Assembly (NCBI GenBank): GCA_030037635.1
Contig: JASHQH010000061.1
Coordinates: forward strand, 1-58,243
From: Acidobacteriaceae bacterium
GTDB taxonomy: Bacteria; Acidobacteriota; Terriglobia; Terriglobales; Acidobacteriaceae
Direction of reading: 5' to 3'
Length of the DNA: 58,243 bases
The stretch's first letter is position 1; each line of letters begins with the position of its first letter. Below are positions 35,028-41,914 of the stretch, piece by piece. The notes under the pieces are model-generated. The model saw nothing but the letters and a program-made list of their open reading frames with translations. It was not told the DNA's origin and did not search any database. Made by a program: the position numbers and the translations under genes.

Positions 35028-37190
35028 ATGTTGGGTATAACCGAAGAACTGCCTCCAGCGATTGAGAAAAGCACCACCGGGGTGGTTGCCGCCATCAGGA
35101 GCGAGCCGAAGCGTTCCGAGGCAGAACGCCGCCGGCCGGCGGGGCATTCTGCGCGGCGAATGCTTGCGATCGCGCGGGGATTCCAACGCATTTTGGAGCA
35201 GGACCCGCGCCGGCCCGAAGCGCTGGTGGGAATGTGCCTGGTGGCTTTGGCGAGCCGGCAGACCGAAGCCGCGGCGAAGATGGCGTTCAGGGCCGTGGAT
35301 GTGGCGCCGGGGATGGCTGCGGCATGGGTGGCGCTGGGACAGGCACTGAAAGCCGTGGAACGGTTCGCTGATTCCGAGCAAGCTTACACGCAGGCAATCC
35401 GGCTGGATGCGAAAAGCGCACCGGCGCGCATCGGGATGGGCGAGCTGAAAATCGCGGAGGGGCATCCCGATGAGGCCTGCGCCGAGTTCGAAATGGTTCT
35501 CAGGCGGAGGCCGGCGACGATTGCCGCACACCTTGGGCTGGGAAACGCGCTGGCCTTGATGGGGCGCAATGAAGAAGCCCTCGCACGGTACGAGACTGCG
35601 CTCGCCTTCCGGGCTCGCCTGCCCGAGGCGGAGTTTGCCGCCGGATTCGTCCTGGCGCGGTTGGGTCGCGTTCGGGAGGCGGAGAAGCGTTACCGCCGAG
35701 CGCTTGCCCAGCGGCCCGACTTTGCCGCGGCGTGGATCAATCTGGGTAGCCTGCTGCGGGAGCAGCGACAAGATGTGTATGCGGATGCGGCGCTGCGGCG
35801 CGCCGTTGCGGTGCGGCCGGATCTGGTTTCAGGATGGGTGAACCTGGCGATTCTGGAGCGTGAGCGGAACCGGCCGGAGGTGGCGGAGGCGTATCTGCGG
35901 CAGGCCCTTGCGCTGAATCCGGGCCAGGTTGAAACCCTGGTGGCCTGGTGCCAGTTTCGCATCGCGGAGCAAGACATGGCAGGCGCGTGGAGATGGCTGT
36001 GCTGGGCGCTCCAACGCAATCCTGATTTCGATGAGGCGGTGAACCTGCACGGAATTCTGCTGCACAAGGAACGGCGCTTCGCGGAAGCGGTCGAGACGTT
36101 TGAACGTGCGGAGGCTCTGGGCAATCATGCGGCGGCTTCGAATCGCGGCAATTCGTTGCTCGACCTGGGCAGGATGGAAGACGCGCTCGAGGCACAGCAG
36201 CTGGCGGTAGAGCGCGACCCGTTGAGTGCCGGCGCCCGCTACAACCTGGCGCTGGTGCAACTGCGGTTGGGCGATTGGGAGCGGGGCTGGAAGGGATACG
36301 AGGCGCGATGGAATTTCCGCGAAGTGCACCGCGCGCCGCGCGTCTTCAAACAGCCAAGATGGCGCGGCGAAGCGCTGCGCGGCGAGCGCATTCTGCTGCA
36401 CGCCGAACAGGGACTGGGCGACACCATCCAGTTCTGCCGGTACGCGGCGCTGGTGGCGGCGCGCGGCGGCGTGCCGATTCTCGAAGTGCAACCGGGCGCC
36501 GAGCGGCTGATGCGGTCGCTGGCCGTGGTGCGCGCAGGACGGGCGCGAACAGCGGCGGTCGGATCGGATCCACCGGAGTTCGATTTGGAGTGCCCTCTGC
36601 TGAGCCTGCCCGCGGTCTTTGCGACCACGGTGGACACGGTCCCGTGGACGGGCGCTTACCTTGGCGCGGATGCGGAGCTCTTCGCGGAGAAGCAGGCCCA
36701 GTTCGCGAGCGCCGGCCGCGGATTGCGGGTGGGCCTGGCCTGGGCGGGCAATCCGAGATACAAGGCGGACAGCGCACGGTCAGTGCGATTGGAGGCGCTG
36801 CTGCCGCTGCTGCGCTCGTCGAATGTTACCTGGATTTCGCTGCAAAAGGGAGAAGCCGCCGGGCAGCTGGCTGGATTGCCGAAGGACGTTGCGGTTTGGG
36901 ACGGCTCGAGCAGCGACCGTGACCTGGCAGAGACAGCCGCGCTTATGGCCGGCCTTGACCTGGTGATCACCACGGACACCTGCATCCCGCACCTGGCAGG
37001 AGCGATGGCAAAACCGGTGTGGATTTTGCTGCCCCACCTGGCGGACTGGCGCTGGATGCAGGAGACAGAAACCACGCCCTGGTACCCGACGGCGCGGTTG
37101 TGGCGCCAGACGGCGCCCGGCGATTGGGCGGGCGTTGTGGCACGTGTGCGCGGTCACCTGCAGCCGCTGGCGCGATCTGCGGCCGTCTGA
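35028..37190 (+). CDS. TPR-repeat protein with C-terminal GT9-like glycosyltransferase domain
   Basis: About 720 residues. Roughly residues 45-440 are a long tetratricopeptide array with repeated helix pairs (for example WVALGQALKAVERFADSEQAY, IGMGELKIAEGHPDEAC, LGLGNALALMGRNEEALA). The C-terminal 200 residues resemble the GT9/heptosyltransferase fold: GLAWAGNP, VTWISLQKGE, DLVITTDTCIPHLAGAMAKPVWILLP. Such TPR-GT proteins are thought to glycosylate proteins or sugars, but activity is not established. ATG 35028 is chosen; TTG 35019 is possible. It is probably cytoplasmic, as there is no signal peptide. Confidence 0.8.
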   Translation: MLGITEELPPAIEKSTTGVVAAIRSEPKRSEAERRRPAGHSARRMLAIARGFQRILEQDPRRPEALVGMCLVALASRQTEAAAKMAFRAVDVAPGMAAAWVALGQALKAVERFADSEQAYTQAIRLDAKSAPARIGMGELKIAEGHPDEACAEFEMVLRRRPATIAAHLGLGNALALMGRNEEALARYETALAFRARLPEAEFAAGFVLARLGRVREAEKRYRRALAQRPDFAAAWINLGSLLREQRQDVYADAALRRAVAVRPDLVSGWVNLAILERERNRPEVAEAYLRQALALNPGQVETLVAWCQFRIAEQDMAGAWRWLCWALQRNPDFDEAVNLHGILLHKERRFAEAVETFERAEALGNHAAASNRGNSLLDLGRMEDALEAQQLAVERDPLSAGARYNLALVQLRLGDWERGWKGYEARWNFREVHRAPRVFKQPRWRGEALRGERILLHAEQGLGDTIQFCRYAALVAARGGVPILEVQPGAERLMRSLAVVRAGRARTAAVGSDPPEFDLECPLLSLPAVFATTVDTVPWTGAYLGADAELFAEKQAQFASAGRGLRVGLAWAGNPRYKADSARSVRLEALLPLLRSSNVTWISLQKGEAAGQLAGLPKDVAVWDGSSSDRDLAETAALMAGLDLVITTDTCIPHLAGAMAKPVWILLPHLADWRWMQETETTPWYPTARLWRQTAPGDWAGVVARVRGHLQPLARSAAV

Positions 37191-37296
37191 GGGGATTTGC
37201 CGGCGCGCCAATAACTTAAGTAGATTTCCCGGTACGGCGGGGCCGAGTTTGGCGCTTGAAGATTGGCCGCGCTTGCTGGGGCGGTCAATTTTCTCC

Positions 37297-37329
37297 TTGA
37301 CATCGAGTACTCTATGTTATAGAGTACTC
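37297..37329 (+). promoter_or_regulatory. TTGACA promoter overlapped by a perfect palindromic operator
   Basis: TTGACA lies at 37297-37302. A perfect inverted repeat with 11-base arms, GAGTACTCTAT and ATAGAGTACTC, spans 37305-37329 around a GTT centre and covers the -10 region (TATAGA, 37318-37323, with a 15-base spacer). A dimeric regulator bound here would block RNA polymerase. The winged-helix protein encoded as second gene downstream is the obvious candidate. Confidence 0.75.
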
Positions 37330-37371
37330 TTCGTAAGAGAAAAGCCGATTAGGCGACAAAGGAGGTTGCGT

Positions 37372-37971
37372 ATGACGGGTGAACTGGATGGAAAGGACCT
37401 TGCCGAGCGGGTGATGTTGATTGAAAGCATGATGGCCGAGGGGCGGCGGAGAACGGCGAACTTCGGATGGTCATTTGTGCTCTGGGGCGTGGCCTACCTG
37501 GTAGCCACAACCTGGTCCGTGCTGGGCAAGAGCAACTGGGCGTGGCCGGTCACCATGACTGCCGCAGCGATTATTACGGGGATTGGATTCTCGCGCATGT
37601 CGCACGGCAAGCCGGCGACGGTGGTGAGCCGGGCGGTGAGTGGCGTGTGGGGCGCGATGGGCATTTGCATCTTCATTCTGCTGCTGTCGCTGGGGTTCGG
37701 CGGACACTTTGACGGAAACATCTTCGTGGCCATCATTGGCGCGATGCTGGGACTGGCAAACATGGCCTCGGCCATCATCCTCAAATGGAAGGCCCAGTAT
37801 TTCTGCGCAGTGGTATGGCTGGCTTCAACGGTGGTGGCAAGCTTCGGACCGCTTCAAGCAGCGTGGATTGCCTTCCTGGCGGCAACTTTCATCGGGCTGA
37901 TTGCGTTCGGCATCTATGCCATGATTTGCGAGTCGCGGCGGGGAAGGCAGAACGGAGTGGCCCATGCCTGA
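37372..37971 (+). CDS. Hypothetical multi-pass membrane protein of a regulator pair
   Basis: 199 residues. A charged, amphipathic N-terminus (DGKDLAERVMLIESMMAEGRRR) is followed by about five membrane helices, among them GWSFVLWGVAYLVATTW, WPVTMTAAAIITGIGF, GAMGICIFILLLSLGF, IFVAIIGAMLGLANMASAI and AFLAATFIGLIAFGIYAMI. The ATG at 37372 has GGAGG six bases upstream. The winged-helix regulator gene overlaps its last eight bases, so both form one operon behind the palindromic operator. No known function. Confidence 0.75.
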   Translation: MTGELDGKDLAERVMLIESMMAEGRRRTANFGWSFVLWGVAYLVATTWSVLGKSNWAWPVTMTAAAIITGIGFSRMSHGKPATVVSRAVSGVWGAMGICIFILLLSLGFGGHFDGNIFVAIIGAMLGLANMASAIILKWKAQYFCAVVWLASTVVASFGPLQAAWIAFLAATFIGLIAFGIYAMICESRRGRQNGVAHA

Positions 37972-38272
37972 GCTGCCGGAGTTGAATCCCGTGATTCACG
38001 GGAAGCTGCGCCTGGCGCTGCTCTCGCTGCTTTCGGGAGTCGACGAGGCGGAGTTCACGTGGCTGCGCGAGAGGACGGGCTCGACGGATGGAAACCTGGG
38101 CGCGCAGTTGATGAAGCTTGAGGAGTCAGGGTACGTGACCGCGGAGAAGCGGTTTGTGCAGCGCAAGCCGCAGACGCTCTACCGCATGACGGAAATCGGC
38201 CGCGAAGCGCTGGCGCAATATGTAGCTGCGCTGAGGCAGTTGCTGGGAAGTGCAGTGGCCGGTGGCCGGTGA
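37964..38272 (+). CDS. Winged-helix transcriptional regulator
   Basis: 102 residues: a compact winged helix of the HTH_34/MarR-like type. LRLALLSLLSGVDEAEFTWLRERTGSTDGNLGAQLMKLEESGYV is the helix-turn-helix, and the wing (KRFVQRKPQTLYRMTEIGREAL) follows. The size and shape match acidobacterial and other regulators that repress their own operon with a membrane partner. It overlaps the membrane-protein gene by eight bases and probably binds the palindrome at 37305-37329. Ligand unknown. Confidence 0.85.
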   Translation: MPELPELNPVIHGKLRLALLSLLSGVDEAEFTWLRERTGSTDGNLGAQLMKLEESGYVTAEKRFVQRKPQTLYRMTEIGREALAQYVAALRQLLGSAVAGGR

Positions 38273-38366
38273 TCGTTGGCGATTCCTGGCTGGTGGATGA
38301 CGGCGGCACGCACGGCGAGTCAAAAACTGTGGCAAACTTGAGGAATCGGCACGGCGGGGGGGCGGC

Positions 38367-38990
38367 ATGCGGCTATCGGAGAAGCTTCGCAGGCGGATCG
38401 TGCTATTCCTGGCGCTCTCAGCCGCGCTGCATCTTCTGGTGACCGCGATCATGCTGATGGTTCCGCGGCAACAGCGAGTGCGTGTGGTGGAGCAGAAGCC
38501 GGCGCGCTTCTATCCCGCGATGATCTCGTTCGCCGGCGGCGCGAAGACGGTGAAGACCGACGCGCCGGTCGGGAGAAAGAAACATCCGCAGGAAGTGAAA
38601 CCGCAGACTTCGGACCTGGCCATGAATCCGAATCCCGCACCCGCCGCGGGACGCCCGGTGAGCGCGCCCGACAGCGCAGCCGCGGGCAGCGGAGCCGACC
38701 AACAGGACGCCGATCCGGCGTTCCCGGTGTTTTCGCCGCGGCCCGCAGTGGCCGACCGGTCGCTGCTGCCCGATTCGAATGAGCAGGTGATTGTGGACGT
38801 GAAGGTGAGCGCGGAGGGCGACGTGCTGGAGGCCACGCTGGTCAAAGGCATCGGCAACGCGCTGGACGCGCTGGTGCTGGAGACGGTGAAGACGTGGCGC
38901 TTTCATCCGGCAACGGTGAACGGCACGCCTGTGGCCACCGAGGCGGAGCTGATTTTCCCGTTCAATCGGAACTATCCGACGATAGGGTGA
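38367..38990 (+). CDS. TonB-family protein
   Basis: 207 residues: an N-terminal membrane anchor (IVLFLALSAALHLLVTAIMLM, about 11-31), a Pro/Ala-rich periplasmic linker (about 60-115) and a C-terminal TonB/TolA-like fold (about 118-205: VIVDVKVSAEGDVLEATLVKGIGNALDALVLETVKTWRFHPATVNG). TonB-type proteins pass energy from the inner membrane to outer-membrane receptors. No ExbB/ExbD or receptor gene is next to it, so the partner is unknown. Confidence 0.82.
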   Translation: MRLSEKLRRRIVLFLALSAALHLLVTAIMLMVPRQQRVRVVEQKPARFYPAMISFAGGAKTVKTDAPVGRKKHPQEVKPQTSDLAMNPNPAPAAGRPVSAPDSAAAGSGADQQDADPAFPVFSPRPAVADRSLLPDSNEQVIVDVKVSAEGDVLEATLVKGIGNALDALVLETVKTWRFHPATVNGTPVATEAELIFPFNRNYPTIG

Positions 38991-39011
38991 AAAAGCCAGT
39001 AGCAGTCAACC

Positions 39012-40130
39012 TTATGCCAGGTCGCGCATGCCCGCCGGCTCGAGCGAGCTGCGGACGCGCTGCATGATACCGAGATAAAACGCCAGATTGTGGATGGAGT
39101 TGAGCGTGGCGGCCAGCGGCTCGCTGGCTTGCACCAGGTGGCGCAGGTAGGCACGCGTATAGCGGCGGCAGACGGGGCAGGAGCAGGTGGGATCGGGCGG
39201 GGACTGGTCTTCAGCAAATTGCTTGTTCTTGATGTTGAGCCGGCCTTGGCTGGTGAAGAGCAGGGCGTGGCGCGCAGCGCGTGTGGGAAGAACGCAATCC
39301 ATCATGTCGACGCCCATGCGTGCGTACTGCTCGATCTCGTCGGGATAGCCGACACCCATCACATAGCGCGGCTTGTCTTTGGGGAGCAGCGGCAGCACTT
39401 CGGCGACGATTTCGAGGGTGAGCTCGCGGGGCTCGCCGACGCTCAGGCCGCCGATGGCGTAGCCGTCGAATTCCATTTCGACAAGACGCTGGGCGCATTG
39501 ACGGCGCAGGTCGCGATACATGCCGCCCTGAACGATGCCGAAGAGACATTGCGTGCGGCAGGCCTTTGGATCAAACCACGGAACTTCAAGCTGGTGGGCC
39601 CGGAAATGGTCGACGGAGCGGCGCGCCCAGGCCATGGTGAGGCGCAGGCTCTGTTCAGCACGGAAGCGATCGGCGGGATATTCGGTGCATTCGTCAAAGG
39701 CCATGCAGATATCCGCGCCGAGGGCAATCTGCACGTCGATGGAGTGCTCGGGAGTGAAGAAGTGCGAACTCCCGTCGAGATGCGAGCGGAAGCGAACGCC
39801 ATCTTCAGTGACTTTGCGCAGCGCGGTGAGAGAGAAGACCTGGAAGCCGCCGGAATCGGTGAGCAGGGCGTGCGGCCAGCTGATGAAGCGATGCAGGCCG
39901 CCCATGCGGCGGATGGCCTGGTGACCGGGCCGCAGATAGAGATGGTAGGTGTTGCCGAGAATGATTTCGGCGCCCAGAGACTCGAGCGTCTCCTGTGGGA
40001 CGGCCTTGACCGTGCCCTGTGTGCCGACGGGCATGAAGACGGGCGTGGCGACGGTTTGATGCGGGAGGACGAGATGGCCGCGGCGCCCGCCCGCAGGCGT
40101 TTCAGCAATGAGCTGGAACGTTGGAGTCAC
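39012..40130 (-). CDS. tgt: tRNA-guanine transglycosylase (queuine/preQ1)
   Basis: 372 residues. It exchanges guanine 34 in GUN-anticodon tRNAs for preQ1. Signatures: GNTYHLYLRPG, DSGGFQVFSL (catalytic Asp), GGLSVGE, TRAARHALLFT and the zinc site CSCPVCRRYTRAYLRHL with later HNL. Length is that of the bacterial enzyme. No other queuosine gene lies in the window. Confidence 0.96.
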   Translation of the reverse strand: MTPTFQLIAETPAGGRRGHLVLPHQTVATPVFMPVGTQGTVKAVPQETLESLGAEIILGNTYHLYLRPGHQAIRRMGGLHRFISWPHALLTDSGGFQVFSLTALRKVTEDGVRFRSHLDGSSHFFTPEHSIDVQIALGADICMAFDECTEYPADRFRAEQSLRLTMAWARRSVDHFRAHQLEVPWFDPKACRTQCLFGIVQGGMYRDLRRQCAQRLVEMEFDGYAIGGLSVGEPRELTLEIVAEVLPLLPKDKPRYVMGVGYPDEIEQYARMGVDMMDCVLPTRAARHALLFTSQGRLNIKNKQFAEDQSPPDPTCSCPVCRRYTRAYLRHLVQASEPLAATLNSIHNLAFYLGIMQRVRSSLEPAGMRDLA

Positions 40131-40194
40131 CTCCTGATTTTATCGGGCGGGAAAGCCCGCTCATCGCGCAAGAGCAACGGTAGACTCTTGGAGT

Positions 40195-40232
40195 GGCCGG
40201 CGCGAACCAAAAAGTTGGTTCGGGCCGGCGCG
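40195..40232 (+). promoter_or_regulatory. Leader hairpin with flanking direct repeats before the cyclodeaminase-like gene
   Basis: CGAACCAA and TTGGTTCG form an eight-base perfect stem with an AAAG loop (40203-40222), flanked by identical GGCCGGCGCG copies at 40195-40204 and 40223-40232. It ends four bases before the GAGGAG ribosome site, so it may influence translation or bind a protein. Confidence 0.45.
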
Positions 40233-40246
40233 GCGAGGAGCAAGGG

Positions 40247-41191
40247 ATGCGATTCATCGATCGCGAAGAAGTGGCGCGGCGGCTGACGTATGAAGTGTGT
40301 ATCCCGATTGTGCGGCGGGCAATGATCGCATTTTCGCAGGGCGAGACAAAGCAGCTTCTGCGCTCGATCATTCCGCTGTCAGAGGGGCGGTTGTTCGGCA
40401 TTATGCCGGGAGCCATGGGCGCGCACCAGGTGTTCGGCGCCAAACTGATCAGCGTTTTCCACGGCAACTTTGAGCGCGGCATTCAATCGCACCAGGGGCT
40501 GGTGATTCTTTTTGATCCGGAAAGCGGCGCGCCCGTGTGCGCAGTGCATGCCGGCGAGATCACGGCCATTCGTACGGCCGCGGCGAGCGCCGTAGCGACC
40601 GGGGCGCTGGCGCGCAAGGACGCTTGCCGGCTGGCGTTGCTCGGTTACGGCGAACAGGCAGGGACGCACGCGCGGGCGATCGCGAAGGCGCGCAGGATTG
40701 AATCGGTGGTGGTCTGGGGACGGTCGCCCGATCGGGCCCGTGCCTTCGCGGAGCGCATGCAGGCCGCGCTGGACGTGCCGGTGAAGGCTGCGGGGACGGT
40801 ACAAGAGGCGGTCGCCGAGGCGGATATTGTGTGCACGGTGACCTCGGCGAGCGAGCCGATTTTGAAAGGCGAATGGATCAGGCCGGGGACGCACGTAAAC
40901 GTGGTGGGTTCAAGCTACGCGGGGCCTGCGGAAGTGGACAGCGATCTTGTGGCGCGATCGCGGTTCATCGCCGACAGCCGCCAGAGCGTTCTAGAGCAAG
41001 GCGCCGAATTTTTGCGGGCGAAGAAGGCCGGACTGGTGGATGACAGCCATATCGCCGGCGAGATTGGGCAGGTGCTGGCCGGCGAGGTGGAAGGGCGCCG
41101 CTCGGGCGAGGAGATTACGGTTTACAAATCGCTGGGTCACATCGTGCAGGACTTGGCGGCTGCTTGGGCGCTGTATACGCAGCGGGAATGA
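40247..41191 (+). CDS. Ornithine cyclodeaminase / mu-crystallin family protein
   Basis: 314 residues from the ATG at 40247 (GAGGAGCAAGGG upstream). NAD(P)-binding fold with the family's pattern: AFSQGETKQLLRSIIPL, GAKLISVFHGNFERGIQSHQGLVILFDPESGAP, EITAIRTAAASAVAT and LGYGEQAGTHARAI, then ADIVCTVTSASEPI. Members deaminate ornithine to proline or reduce imino or keto acids; the substrate here is unknown. It is divergent from tgt. Confidence 0.85.
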   Translation: MRFIDREEVARRLTYEVCIPIVRRAMIAFSQGETKQLLRSIIPLSEGRLFGIMPGAMGAHQVFGAKLISVFHGNFERGIQSHQGLVILFDPESGAPVCAVHAGEITAIRTAAASAVATGALARKDACRLALLGYGEQAGTHARAIAKARRIESVVVWGRSPDRARAFAERMQAALDVPVKAAGTVQEAVAEADIVCTVTSASEPILKGEWIRPGTHVNVVGSSYAGPAEVDSDLVARSRFIADSRQSVLEQGAEFLRAKKAGLVDDSHIAGEIGQVLAGEVEGRRSGEEITVYKSLGHIVQDLAAAWALYTQRE

Positions 41192-41268
41192 GCTCAGCCT
41201 GCAGCATTGGTTCCCGGTCCCGGAATCGTGCTCCCCGGGGCACCCCGGCAGGCGCGCTGGGCGAGCGC

Positions 41269-41808
41269 TCACAGACGTTCGGCGCGCCACAGAGTGCTTT
41301 CGACGCGTGCGACGAGCGGCGGTTCCTGAGCCGAGTCGAGCTTGAGAACGGAGAGAAGCTGGGCGATGGTTCGGCCGGAGCGGGGATCGCGGAGCGCGGG
41401 CGCAATTTCGTGGAGGGGGATGAGGACGAAGGCGCGCTGCGCGAAGCGCGGGTGGGGGATTTCGAGGCCGGGCTCGCTGATGAGCTGATCGCCGTAGAAG
41501 AGAACGTCGAGATCGAGCGTGCGCGGCCCGTCGGGAATCGATGAGGTGCGGTCGCGGCCGAAGTCGCGTTCGAGCGCGAGGAGAGCATGAAGCAAATCCC
41601 GCGCCGCGAGGTTGGTGTCGAGCGCAATGACGGCGTTGAGGAAGCGCGGTTGATCGGTGAGGCCGACGGGCGCGGTGGAATAGAGCGAGGAGCGGGCGCT
41701 GATGCGGCCAAACGAGGCGAGGCGGGCGACCGCGGCCGCGAGCGTGGCCTCAGGAGGACCGGCGGGACTGGGGAGATTGGCGCCGAGGGCGAGATAGGCG
41801 AGGGGCAT
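41269..41808 (-). CDS. folK: Hydroxymethyldihydropterin pyrophosphokinase
   Basis: 179 residues. It has the pterin/ATP-binding N-terminus YLALGANL, QPRFLNAVIALDTNL and the signature RTLDLDVLFYGDQLIS with the catalytic Asp residues, followed by IPHPRFAQRAFVLIPLHEIAP. It transfers pyrophosphate from ATP to hydroxymethyldihydropterin in folate synthesis. folP, folB and folE are not adjacent. Confidence 0.94.
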   Translation of the reverse strand: MPLAYLALGANLPSPAGPPEATLAAAVARLASFGRISARSSLYSTAPVGLTDQPRFLNAVIALDTNLAARDLLHALLALERDFGRDRTSSIPDGPRTLDLDVLFYGDQLISEPGLEIPHPRFAQRAFVLIPLHEIAPALRDPRSGRTIAQLLSVLKLDSAQEPPLVARVESTLWRAERL

Positions 41809-41831
41809 TGGAGTAAGACTAGCGGAGGCAG

Positions 41832-41882
41832 CTCCCCCGCCCTGGCGACAAAAACAAGGGCGTCGCGAGAGTGGGGCACCCG
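41832..41882. repeat. Dispersed GC-rich repeat (GCCCTGGCG ... GGGGCACCC)
   Basis: CTCCCCCGCCCTGGCG, then a short AT-rich stretch (ACAAAAACAAGG), then GTGGGGCACCC. This resembles, from memory, a recurrent acidobacterial interspersed sequence. A related copy, GCCCCCGCCCTGGCGG ... GGGGCGCCCC, occurs at 44662-44695. Confidence 0.4.
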
Positions 41883-41887
41883 GCCGA

Positions 41888-41914
41888 GGCAGCGGCGTTA
41901 GCGGAGCTGGCGCG
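41888..41914. repeat. TTAGCGGAG-type repeat at the permease stop codon
   Basis: GGCAGCGGCGTTAGCGGAG-type words directly beyond the stop codon of the ADOP permease. Related words GGCAGCGGCGCTAGCGGGG lie upstream of the same gene at 44606-44641. Confidence 0.5.

Noticed and set aside
39090-40286. 398-codon + strand frame opposite tgt
   Set aside because: Tgt is clear on the reverse strand; the other frame is a shadow.
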